Below are positions 11,660 to 22,629 of a DNA stretch of 64,000 bases, in pieces. Location of the stretch: NCBI GenBank assembly GCA_023362775.1, contig JALMGJ010000001.1, forward strand, positions 94,768,501 to 94,832,500, written 5' to 3'. This stretch comes from Charina bottae (Eukaryota; Chordata; Lepidosauria; Squamata; Charinaidae). Below the pieces are notes generated by a model. That model did no database searches, was not told where the DNA came from, and saw only the letters and a program-made list of their open reading frames with translations. The position numbers and the translations under genes were made by a program. Position 1 is the first letter of the stretch; each line of letters opens with the position of its first letter.

Positions 11660-14600
11660 GTTTGTTGTTTATTCGTTCAGTCGCTTCCGACTCTTCGTGA
11701 CTTCATGGACCAGCCCACGCCAGAGCTTCCTGTCGGCCATCACCATCCCCAGCTCCCCCATGGTTGAGTCTGTCACCTCCAGAATATCATCCATCCATCC
11801 TGCCCTTGGTCGGCCCCTCTTCCTTTTGCCTTCCACTTTCCCTAGCATCAGCTTCTTCTCCAGGGTATCCTGTCTTCTCATTATGTGGCCAAAGTACTTC
11901 AGTTTTGCCTTTAATATCATTCCCTCAGGTGAGCAGTCTGGCTTGATTTCCTGGAGTATGGACTGGTTTGATCTTCTTGCAGTCCAAGGCGCTCTCAGAA
12001 TTTTCCTCCAACACCACAGTTCAAAAGCATCTATCTTCCTTCGCTCAGCCTTCCTTATGGTCCAGCTCTCACAGCCATAGGTTACTACGGGGAATATCAT
12101 TGCTTTAACTATGCGGACCTTTGTTGTCAGTGTGATTCTCTGCTCTTAACTATTTTATCGAGATTTGTCATTGCTCTCCTCCCAAGAAGTAGACGTCTTC
12201 TGATTTCCTGGCTGCAGTCAGCATCTGCAGTAATCTTTGCGCCTAGAAATACAAAGTCTGTCACTGCCTCCACTTTTTCTCCCTCTATTTGCCAGTTATC
12301 AATCAAGCTGGTTGCCATAATCTTGGTTTTTTGAGGTTTAACTGCAACCCAGCTTTTGCACTTTCTTCTTTCACCTTCGTCATAAGGCTCCTCAACTCCT
12401 CCTCGCTTTCAGCCATCAAGGTGGTATCATCTGCATATCTAAGATTGTTAATGTTTCTTCCAGCGATTTTAACTCCAGCCTTGGATTCCTCAAGCCCAGC
12501 ACGTCGCATGATGTGTTCTGCGTACAGGTTGAATAGGTAGGGTGAGAGTATACAGCCCTGCCGTACTCCTTTCCCAATCTTAAACCAGTCCATTGTTCCG
12601 TGCTCTGTTCTTACCGTTGCTACTTGGTCGTTATACAGATTCCTCAGGAGGCAGACAAGATGACTTGGTATCACCATACCACCAAGAACTTGCCACAATT
12701 TGTTATGATCCACACAGTCAAAGGCTTTAGAATAGTCAATAAAACAAAAATAGATGTTTTTCTGAAACTCCCTGGCTTTCTCCATTATCCAGCGGATATT
12801 GGCAATTTGGTCTCTAGTTCCTCTGCCTTTTCTAAACCCAGCTTGTACATCTGGCAATTCTCGCTCCGTGAATTGCTGGAGTCTACCTTGCAAGATCTTG
12901 AGCATTACCTTACTGGCATGTGAAATAAGTGCCACTGTTCGATAGTTTGAACATTCTTTAGTGCTTCCCTTTTTTGGTATGGGGATATAAGTTGATTTTT
13001 TCCAATCTGATGGCCATTCTTGTGTTTTCCAAATTTGCTGGCATATGGCATGCATCACCTTGACAGCATCATCTTGCAAGATTTTAAACAGTTCAGCTGG
13101 GATACCGTCGTCTCCTGCTGCCTTGTTATTAGCAATGCTTCTTAAGGCCCTTTCAACCTCACTCTTCAGGATGTCTGGCTCTAACTCACTGACCACACCG
13201 TCAAAGCTATCTCCAATATTATTATCCTTCCTATACAGATCTTCCGTATATTCTTGCCACCTTTTCTTGATCTCTTCTGCTTCTGTTAGGTCCTTACCAT
13301 TTTGGTTTTGATCATACCCATTTTTGCCTGGAATTTACCTCCGATGTTTCTAATTTTCTGGAAGAGGTCTCTTGTCCTTCCTATCCTATTGTCTTCTTCC
13401 ACTTCCGCACATTGCTTGTTTAAAAATAATTCCTTATCTCTTCTGGCTAACCTCTGGAATTTTGCATTTAATTGGGCATATCTCCCCCTATCACTGTTGC
13501 CTTTTGCTTTCCTTCTTTCTTGGGCTACTTCCAGTGTCTCAGCAGACAGCCATCTTGCCTTCTTGGTTTTCTTTTTCTTTGGGACGTTTTTTGTTGCCAC
13601 CTCCTGAACAATGTTGCAAACTTCTGTCCATAGTTCTTCCGGGACCCTATCTACTAAATCTAGTCCCTTAAATCTATTCTTCACCTCCACTGCATATTCC
13701 TTAGGAATATTAGTGAGCTCATATCTAACTGATCTGTGGGTCTTCCCTATTCTCTTTAGTCTGTTTCTAAATTTTGCAATAAGAAGTTCGTGATCTGAAC
13801 TACAGTCAGCTCCAGGTCTTGTTTTTACCGACTGTATAGATGTCCGCCACCTTTGGCTGCAAAGGATGTAGTCAATCTGATTTCGGTGTCGACCATTTGG
13901 TGAAGTCCATGTATAAAGTCGTCTTTTAGGTTGTTGGAAGAGAGTGTTTGTTATGCACAGTGAGTTGTCTTGGCAAAATTCTATCAGCCTATGTCCTGCT
14001 TCATTTTGTTCTCCCAGACCATGCTTGCCTGTAATTCCAGGTGTCGTCCGACTACCCACCTTAGCATTCCAGTCTCCTGTAATGAAAATAACATCTCTTT
14101 TTGGTGTATTATCCAGTAGGTGCTGCAGATCCTCATAGAACTGATCTACTTCTGCTTCTTCAGCATCTGTGGTTGGGGCGTATATTTGGATCACTGTGAT
14201 GTTAAATGGCTTACCCTGAATTCGAATTGAGATCATTCTATCGTTTTTTGGATTGTATCCAAGCACTGCTTTAGCCACTTTATTATTAATTATGAAGGCT
14301 ACTCCATTTCTTCTGTGGTCCTCTTGTCCACAGTAGTAGATCTGGTGGTCATCTGATGTGAAGTGGCCCATTCCAGTCCATTTCAGTTCACTGACACCTA
14401 AAATGTCTATATTTAATCTTGACATCTCACCAATAACCACATCCAATTTGCCCTGGCTCATAGATCTTACATTCCAGGTTCCTATGGTGTGTTGATTTTT
14501 AGAACATCGGATTCGTCGTTCACCACCAGCACCGTCGGCCGCTAGCCGTCCTTTCGGCTTTGAGCTAGCTGCGTCATCACATCTGGGGCTAGTTGAACGT

Positions 14601-14866
14601 ATCCTCTGTTCCTCCCCAGTAGCATTTTGACTATCTTCCGACCTGGGAGTCCCATCTTCCGATGGTATACCAACATATCTCTGGTTTAGTTTTCACGGCA
14701 AGAATACTGGGGTGGGTTGCCCTTACCTTCCCCAGGGATCGTATTTAGTCTGACCTCTCTGCCACGACCTTCCCGTCTTGGGTGTCCCTTCACGGTTTAG
14801 CTCATGGTTTCATTGAGGTGCTCAAGCTCCAGCACCACGACAAAGTAACGATCTCCTTTGCTGGAG
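11660..14866 (-). mobile_element. BovB (RTE) LINE, full length with target duplication
   Basis: A 3.2-kb element on the reverse strand. It is bracketed by an 11-bp direct repeat GTGTAGCCCTT at 11649-11659 and 14867-14877, as expected for target-primed insertion. The length is that of complete BovB elements, and the 5' leader is present (14462-14866). The 3' end reads TCACGAAGAGTCGGAAGCGA, then CTGAACGAATAAACAACAAA. Only a few frameshifts interrupt the frame, so the insertion is young. Confidence 0.92.
11669..14461 (-). pseudogene. BovB ORF2: endonuclease and reverse transcriptase with three frameshifts
   Basis: The endonuclease (14461-13286, 391 codons) has LNIDILGVSELKWTGMG, FITGDWNAKVGSR, NQIDYILCSQRWR and SSDHELLIAKF. 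The RT (13196-12303) has NNKAAGDDGIPAELFK, VQAGFRKGRGTRDQIANI, YFCFIDYSKAFDCVDHNKLW, GVRQGCILSPYLFNLY and RYADDTTLMAE. The C-terminal region (12318-11669) has YGCESWTIRKAERRKIDAFE and ends KSRKRLNE. Single-base frame changes occur near 13295, near 12310 (an A run one base short) and near 12130. The order and length fit BovB, often annotated as craniofacial development protein 2-like. Apart from these indels the frame is open. Confidence 0.9.
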
Positions 14867-15172
14867 GTGTAGCCCTTAGATGCCTCAAATATATACATGT
14901 ACATGTTTCAAGTCTCTGTTTCCTATCTATGTACATGCCATGTTAACACCTAAATTGCTAGGAAGAAAGGCAAACAACCCTGTCTTTTTGGTGGCACTTT
15001 TGCAGCATTACTTTGTGTCCTGACTGAACTTATAAATGTGCTCTATTTTTCTGTGACTTGCAGACCGATGGAGCTTCAGAGCTAGGCTTATTGTTTTAAA
15101 CCTTGTTGACTAAAGTTCACCTGGAGGAGGGAAATTTTTTGAAGTGCATCTATTGCATCCATCATAATTCTT

Positions 15173-17267
15173 TTTTTTTTTAGTAAATATTTTATTATTT
15201 AAAATATTTATAGACAGACAAAAATAGTTACATTTACATAGTTACAACATATATAACATATTTACAATCTACTACATAGGACAACAATAACAACAATAAC
15301 AACAGAAAAAGTAACATATATAACAATTAATTTAAAAGACTTCCTGTTTCCTTTACGAAGAAACTTTTTTTTGTTAAGTTATACTATTTTCTTTATATCT
15401 TTCAGTCCCTTTTTGTGTTTCATTTCTATATTTGTATTTGTCTCTCTGCTTAGTTCATTTTAATCTTCTTATATTTTCATTTATTTCATTCTATATTTTC
15501 GGTGATTTAACCTTTTTCATATAACTATACATTTATTTTCTTTATAATATTTATTCCTAATCTATTTCCAATCTTACAAAAATAATTTAATGTTATATTC
15601 CTTTTGTATAAATTTTAAAAAGGGATTCCATATGAGTTCATAATTTCCCAATTCTTTGCCTCTTACTAAATTTGTTAGTCTATCCATCTGTGCTAGTTCC
15701 ATTGATTTGGTGATCCATTCTTCCATTGACGGGGTATGTTCTTCCTTCCAATGTTGCGCGAAGATTATCCTTGCTGCTGCGATCAAATGTAGTAATAATT
15801 TTTTGCTGTCTTTATTTATCTTTGCATCCATTAGTCCCAATAAATAGAATTCTGGGTTTTTTTCCATATTAATCTCCATGATTTTGCAAATACAATGATG
15901 AATTTTCCCCCAGTATTTTTTTGTTTTTCTACATGACCACCATAAATGATAATAAGAACCAACTTTTATTTTACACTTCCAACATATATTTGAGCTTGAA
16001 TATTTCATTTTGAACAATTTCTCTGGAGGCATATACCATCTAAAGATAATCTTATACAGTAGCTATTTTCTTTTAAATTATTACTCAACGTGAATTTGAT
16101 ATTTTTGGTCCATATAGTTTGCCAATCTTCATATCTAATCTCTCGTCCTAGGTTCTCTTCCCATTTTATCGTATAGTTTTTTGTTTTTATGTCACTGGTT
16201 TTTAATTCTAATAATTTTTTGTATAATTTAGAAATCAAATGGTCATTCTCGCTCCATAGTATATTGTCCCAATTGTCTGTCGGTTTCACAAATTTAAACA
16301 TTTTTAAATCTAATTTAAATTGTTCTTTTAATTGAAGATATGTAAACCATTGGCATAAAAAGCCCTCTTTTTCTAATTCTTCTCTTGTTTTAAATTCATA
16401 ATTATTTCCAATAAATTTAAGTAAAGTTTTATATCTTAACCATTTTTTGTCACTTGGATTTTCTTTTCTGGCAAATGCCTCCTGAGGAGATGTCCACAAC
16501 AGGAGAGTAGGTAATAAAGAATTTTTGTATCTATTCCATATTCTTAATATTGATTTCCTAATTACATGATTATTAAATGCCTTATTAATTTTACTTTTAT
16601 TATACCACATATATCCGTGCCAACCGAATCTGTTATCATATCCTTCTAAATTTAATGTATTTGAACTTTCCAATGTTATCCATTCTTTCAACCAGACCAA
16701 GCCGCAAGTTTCATAATATAGTTTTAAATTTGGCAATCCCAATCCTCCTCTTTCTTTTATGTCTTGTAGGTATTTTAATTTTATTCTGGGGTTTTTCCCT
16801 TGCCATATAAATTTAGTTACAGTATGTCCCTTTGCCATTTTAGAAAGGTTTGGTCCGTTATTACTATTGGAATCGTCTGGAATAGGTACAAAATTCTTGG
16901 TAGTATATTCATCTTAACTGTCGCATTCTACCCAGTAATGATAGTTGTAAAGATTCCCATTTCTCTAGATCTTTTTTAATTTCTTTCCATGTTGTAATAT
17001 AGTTGTTTTTAAATAGATCTATATTTTTGGCAGTTATCTGTATTCCTAGATATTTTATTTGTTTTACATTTTGGAATCCTGTTTTTTGTTCTAATTTCAC
17101 TCGATCTTCTTTTGTCATATTTAGGTTTATCATCTTGGTCTTTTGTTTATTTATTTTAAAACCTGCTAGATCTCCTGCTAGATATTCTTGCAATTTTTTG
17201 TTTAAATTTTCTATTGAGTCTATTGGATTTTGTAGTATTATGACCAAATCGTCTGCGAATGCTTTGT
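15173..17267 (-). mobile_element. 5'-truncated L1 LINE with 16-bp target duplication
   Basis: A 2.1-kb insertion on the reverse strand. Its poly(A) tail is the T run at 15173-15181. Perfect 16-bp direct repeats ATCCATCATAATTCTT flank it (15157-15172 and 17268-17283). The 5' end falls just upstream of the RT FADD box. Confidence 0.93.
15574..17265 (-). pseudogene. L1 ORF2 C-terminal half (from FADD box to end), frameshifted
   Basis: It begins AFADDLVIILQNPIDSIENL, with the catalytic Asp pair at the truncated edge. It continues through the thumb motif IKYLGIQITAKNIDLFKNNY (to 16909). It then changes frame near 16915 and again near 16840 into FIWQGKNPRIKLKYLQDIKE, then GGLGLPNLKLYY (16838-16005). 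The last part (16032-15574) has SSNICWKCKIKVGSYYHLWW, the Cys/His-rich L1 C-terminal motif. It is dead on arrival through truncation. Confidence 0.88.
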
Positions 17268-17704
17268 ATCCATCATAATTCTTGACATTTTCTTCTGATG
17301 TTAGAATTGTGATGTTGACCTGGATAACAGTATAATTCTGAATATGTAATCAACGTGCAGCATCTATTTAGTCCCCTTCGGGACTAAGTACTTCGGGGGA
17401 GATGGGGTGGTAATAGAAATTGAAAAAAATAAATGAAAAATCTATTTTCTGTTACTTTGTCACATTTTTTTGGGGAAAAGCCTGCAATTTGAATTGTTTT
17501 GTAAAAAATTGACAGTAAAATTCTATGTTCTATAAGGCTTCTATCATATACACCCTCATAAGAGAAGAAACCCTGCATAGAAAGGATGGCATGTACATTT
17601 ACCACAATATAAGGAGTACAACAAAAAAATTAGAGTGACTCTTCAGCCAAAATAATGTGCCCAATTTCTCCTTTGAATTTACAAAGTATTATACAGAAAG
17701 CAAA

Positions 17705-18041
17705 AGGGGCGTGGTGGCTCAGCGGGTAAGACACCAGGCTTGTCGATCGGAAGATTGCAAGTTCGGAGGTTCGAATCCCTAGCCCTGCGTGCGGAGTGAG
17801 CTCCCGCACTAGCTCCAGCTCTTGCCAACCTAGCAATTCGAAAGCATGCAAATGCAAGTAGATTAATAGGTACCACTTCGGTGGGAAGGTAACAGCGTTC
17901 CACGCGCATCATGCCGGCCACATGACCGTGGAAGTGTCTTCGGACAACGCTGGCTCTTTGGCTAACAAACGGAGATGAGCACCGGCCCCTAGAGTCGGAC
18001 ACGACTGCACAAATGTGCGGGGGGTACCTTTACCTTTACCC
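17705..18041 (+). mobile_element. Sauria-type tRNA-derived SINE with 15-bp target duplication
   Basis: A complete SINE from the tRNA-like head (GGGGCGTGGTGGCTCAGCGG; B-box-like GGTTCGAATCC at 17767-17777) to the (ACCTTT)n tail. Direct repeats TATACAGAAAGCAAA lie at 17690-17704 and 18042-18056. Its 3' part (AGAGTCGGACACGACT) is the same as the 3' end of the BovB copy at 31505-31520. Confidence 0.92.
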
Positions 18042-18588
18042 TATACAGAAAGCAAAGTGAGACGCAAGAATTAATTGCAAGACCTATCTTTCTTTATCTC
18101 TTGAATGCAGATACGCTTACCTCTGTTTCTAACAAAAGTTTGCTGTTCATGCCTCTCTGTTCAGTGTATCTATTGCATTACTTACTCAGATGTATGCTCC
18201 TGTGTTCTGTCCTTGAGAGAGGATAAGATGTCCATTAGATCCCCTGCAAATGTGTGAGAATTAATTGTGACAGGTATTGAGACAACATACCAGCCATGGA
18301 CATTGTCTGTCAATATCCCGTTGTCTAATATGGGTATCCTGATTAGGTTGGAGGAAAGAACAGAACCCATTATCATCCTCAAGCAGAAAAATTCTAGCTG
18401 CCCTGACTGTTTTTTGCATGGCTACCGTTGCTTGTTCATGGAGAAGAGAAGAATGTACTCAATGGCAAGAAAGCTTGGAAAACAAGGATTGACTGAGCAT
18501 GTACCTAATATATGTAGACCTGAGCATGTTTAAATTGTTATCATGATATCTTGGACAGTTGGAATCAAATTAAGTTGTAGCATACTCG

Positions 18589-18694
18589 CAGTGTTTCTCA
18601 ACCGTGGCAACTTTATCATGTGTGGACTTCAACTCCCAGAATTCTGGGAATTGAAATCCACACATCATAAAGTTGCTAAGGTTGAGAAACACTG
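18589..18694. mobile_element. Palindromic hAT-type MITE
   Basis: Ends CAGTGTTTCTCAACC and its complement. The interior TGGACTTCAACTCCCAGAAT is followed by its complement, so the whole 106 bp folds back. The family is the same as 31740-31863. The flanking 8-mers no longer match. Confidence 0.75.
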
Positions 18695-20089
18695 CTGTAA
18701 GGAAATCTAGAGAGATCTAAGGCAATTTTCCAAACTGGGTCCTCTTCAAATCCGTAAATTTAAACTGCTGCAATTCCCTATAGTGCCAGTGCTAAGTTGA
18801 GAATTGAGAGTTGAAGTTCACACATCTGGAGTCACAACCTGTATATTATTCGAGTTGGGGAAGGCTGGTCTGAGAAATGAGATGGGGTTCAGGCTGGATT
18901 GCCCCTAGAGGAAGGATTGGCTCCGTTCTTCTAAGCCCTGTTTGAACTGAGGGTAGGGAATCCATTTTGGAACAGGATCTTCCTTTTCCAGCACATAACT
19001 ATCTTTAACATTTTATTTTTCTTTGTGGGGGAGGGGTATTATTATAGCAAGGTTCTTATTTGATGTTTCATGATAAAAGTCAAGAAGGATTGTCCAGTTT
19101 GTCACATGTTGTTCATGCTTTTCTCTACAATTATTATAATTTATAATGTGTCACAGTTAGATATTTCATAATTTAACAAGAGGATATTTTTTAAAAAATT
19201 AGCATCTTTCTTTGCTTCAGTAATTTACTGATTTAAGTATTTGGCCATCATTTCATCAGTCAAATAACTAAACCTGTTTTGGGCAGATATATATTTATCT
19301 TTCCTTTTTTGTTTGTTTGGCATAGTTGAAAAATGAGGGTTTTTCTCATAAAAGAAGACAGTTTGCATTAACACATACCCTCCTTCCTTTATTGCATTTT
19401 TATAGACTTGGATCACAAGTGTGCACTAATATAAAGACTGAACAGTTATAGGATACTGATTTTGTCAGCAGTAGAGATAACTTTTTTGCTGTTCTAGTAG
19501 GATGTAGCTTCAGTCCACTGCTAAACAACATGGGCCAGTACAGTATGGGCATCTCCTTTTCTGCATTCAGGGAATAAGCTCTTCAGGAATTCAAATGGCT
19601 TGGGGAAATTTAGCTCCAGTGTACATTACCCTCTGCGGCCTGGCTCAGCTCTGCTAGGTTGACAGGCTGTTATTTCCTTGAATACAAAAGGGTACATTAT
19701 AAATAACTTCAGAGCACTTAACCTAAAGAGTGGAGTGTCATGGTAAGTTCCTAGGGGAGTGATAGAGAAGAGACTAGAGTTTTACCAGAAACTGAGCTGA
19801 ATTAAAGTGTAACAAAGGTAATTTAATTAATTTCTTAAACTGTAAAGGCTATCCCAGAGGAGAACAAAAAAGGGCAGGCATGAGGCTGCATAGTGGACCA
19901 ACCAACTTCTGCGATAAACAGTATCTCTATCCCCAAACCTGAGAATAAGGCTAAATGGATGAAGAATTGATTCATGAAATGTTCAGCGTGGGCTTGAGTT
20001 CCAGAAGTTCCCATTTGCATCAGGCGACATTTTGTTATTCCAAGCATGCAAAAAGTGGCAGTGAGGAGAAATATCCATATTTCCCATTA

Positions 20090-20422
20090 AAAAGGTAAAG
20101 GTTCCCCCCGCACATTTGTGCAGTCGTGTCCGACTCTAGGGGCCGGTGCTCATCTCCGTTTCTTAGTCAAAGAGCCAGCGTTGTCCGAAGACGCTTCCAC
20201 GGTCATGTGGCTGCATGACATGCGCAGAACGCTGTTACCTACCCACTGAAGTGGTACCTATTCATCTACTTGCATTTGCATGCTTTCGAATTGCTAGGTT
20301 GGCAAGAGCTGGGGCAAGTGCGGGAGCTCACTCCACACGCAGGGCTAGGGATTCGAACCTACGAACTTGCGATCTTCCGATCGACAAGCCTGGCGTCTTA
20401 CCCGCTGAGCCACCACGCCCCA
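20090..20422 (-). mobile_element. Sauria-type tRNA-derived SINE with 14-bp target duplication
   Basis: A full SINE in reverse orientation, with tail AAAGGTAAAGG on the left and head GAGCCACCACGCCCC on the right. Direct repeats CATATTTCCCATTA lie at 20076-20089 and 20423-20436. Confidence 0.92.
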
Positions 20423-20453
20423 CATATTTCCCATTACCTGCTTCCTAATCTGT

Positions 20454-20616
20454 AGCTTGAATCATGTCAACTGGATTTCTATTTTCTTAGTGGAAACGTT
20501 TCGCTCCTTATCCAAGGAGCTTAGTGGAAACGTTTCCACTAAGAAAATAGAAATCCAGTTGACATGATTCAAGCTACATACAATTCCACCTGGATGACTG
20601 AGAACCTACATAGACA
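20454..20616. mobile_element. Foldback insertion with 15-bp target duplication, possibly Penelope-like
   Basis: A 163-bp insertion between direct repeats TGCTTCCTAATCTGT (20439-20453 and 20617-20631). It has perfect 50-bp inverted arms (20453-20502 and 20527-20576). The spacer itself folds (GCTCCTT/AAGGAGC). The motif GGAAACGTTTC and the end CCTGGATGACTGAGAA resemble, from memory, 3' ends of Penelope-like elements. The long target duplication argues for retrotransposition rather than a DNA transposon. Confidence 0.6.
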
Positions 20617-20631
20617 TGCTTCCTAATCTGT

Positions 20632-22206
20632 TTTGCACATTAAGCAGTGTGGAGCTACTGCTGTCAATGCCCTTACCCCCCATAATATGTTTTGGCCCTT
20701 CTCTTTGGCTACTTGGCAAGAGTTTTTCTTCCCTGTATGGGTCATTGAAGAACTGTATGCTTGGTTCAGGCAATCTGCCCAGTGGGCTAAGTTGATACTG
20801 TGCTGTGTGGGTACTCCTTGTTTCCCTTTGTTTACTGTGCTTCAAGGTGGGGCTTCTGAGTAGCACAAGATAATTTTAAGCCCTTCTTTCAAGGTTGCTT
20901 TGAGACTTGCTGCACTTGGGGTAACTGCTGACCATGTCAATGAGGTTGCTGGAATGTGACAGTTCTTGATATAATCTCACTGCAGGTTGCTCTTCATAAA
21001 GAGATGATAGCTCTCTATGAAACTGCAGTCCACTCCATTGGTACTTGCATGATTCTGAAATCTCCTTATGTGCATATCTTCTGCTCTTAGCAAGGTCAAA
21101 TGGGGTTCCTGGTGCGGAATAGGACCAGGTGAGCCACCATTTAGCCATAAAATAAGAACATGGAAAGTGGACTTTGTGTCACAAGTCCACCTTTCTCGTA
21201 CCAGGATTATATAGTGCCTGGTAATTCCTTAAAATGCCTGTTAAGCTAGCATTCTTGCTCAGCCAGACTCAAGACACACACAGCTGTAGTATGTGCATGT
21301 CTTGGCAAGTACCCAAAAATAACTTTTTGGATAGTTTGCAAAAACTCAATCCTGTGTGGAGGCAGCTACCCAATTAATTGGCGAAGCAGTTAATTAATTA
21401 GCTTAATATAGACAGTGCCATCCATTGTCAGTATGTGGGCAAATGCTGTAAAATGTACTTAAACTTTATTTCCATCAGAGTGGGGAACAGAGAGGCGCTG
21501 AGCTGAAGGATTCACAGAAAAGGTGTGCACTTTTTTTGTTGTTCCTATTTTGGAGCAGCTTATTTGGAAAAAAAAACACAACGCTTTTGTCCTCATTCTC
21601 CTCTCATCACACACTTGCAGCTGGTTATCAAGAAAGGAAATGCGGCTGAATTTGGCTGAACTGCAGCTCTTTTGTAATGACCACAAACAGATTCATTAGA
21701 TGATGAAAAGATTTAAAGCCTGAAAAAAAGAAACAATTTTGCTCAATTACTCCTTCTTTTCTCCATGTACTTGTTGTTGTTGTTGTTTTTCCCTGGATCC
21801 TGGTGGAACAGAGAAAGAGAGAGAAATGCTGGGTCCTGAACTAGAAGGCAAGAAGCAGGGCAAGGGTGGTGTCCTGGGCTGGAGCCCTAGGCTCAGGCTG
21901 GCAATGTAGAGAGGGATGGAAGGGTGGGCAGGCAGCAAGGGAGAACAGGAGTCAGGAAATGGGGTGGAGTTTCTCAAGTTAAAAACCAGGAGTCATCAAG
22001 CTTTAAAGCCAAGAAGACAAGGCAACAAGTCAGTTAAACTGTGGGAAGAGTGGATGAAGGGTGGGTGAGAATTAAATTACCGGGGGGGGGGGGGGGGGGG
22101 ATTAAGAGAATTGCATATTCATGTTTTAGTGACTTTTTAATACGTCCTAAAGGTTATTATCTACCCATGCTGTGTTGTGGATTGGAGAGCCTTAAGGCAA
22201 GTATGA
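20632..22206. other. No gene seen; contains a poly(G) run
   Basis: No recognisable coding or repeat content apart from a run of 19 G at 22082-22100. Confidence 0.45.
22082..22100 (+). repeat. Poly(G) homopolymer
   Basis: Nineteen consecutive G after a single C. It is G-quadruplex prone and the length may be an assembly approximation. Confidence 0.9.
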
Positions 22207-22214
22207 GCCTAAGG

Positions 22215-22621
22215 CAGAGCTTTCCAAACTTTTCATGTTGGTGACATACTTTTTAGACATGCATCATTTCGCGACACACTCTTAAAGCAGGGCATCATTT
22301 CATGACATACTCTTACAGCAGGGCACAAGGCAGGCACTAGGACCTGCGCGGAATCACAGCAGGTTTGGAGGCAGCCAGGCACAAGGCAGGCACTAGGACC
22401 TGCGTGGAATCCTGGCAGGGCAGGTTTGGAGGCAGCAAGGCACAAGGCAGGCACTAGGACCTGCGCGGAATCACAGCAGGTTTGGAGGCAGCCAGGCACA
22501 AGGCAGGCACTAGAACCTGCGCGGAATCCTGGCAGGGCTCCAAGGCAGCAGCAGCCGCGACACACCCAGACACTGCAGCCGACACACTAACATGTCACAA
22601 CACACAGTTTGGAAAGCTCTG
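22215..22621. mobile_element. hAT-type MITE (CAGAGCTTTCCAAACT family) with internal tandem repeats
   Basis: Ends CAGAGCTTTCCAAACT and AGTTTGGAAAGCTCTG. The flanking 8-mers are GCCTAAGG (22207-22214) and GCTTAAGG (22622-22629), which differ at one base. The interior holds four copies of a 56-60-bp unit starting GGCACAAGGCAGGCACTAG (about 22323, 22379, 22439, 22495), arranged as two 116-bp dimers. Confidence 0.85.
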
Positions 22622-22629
22622 GCTTAAGG

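Noticed and set aside
17706..17780. Possible tRNA gene
   Set aside because: It has tRNA-like box sequences but is the head of a complete SINE with body, tail and target duplication; the same applies at 20345-20422 and 63697-63770.
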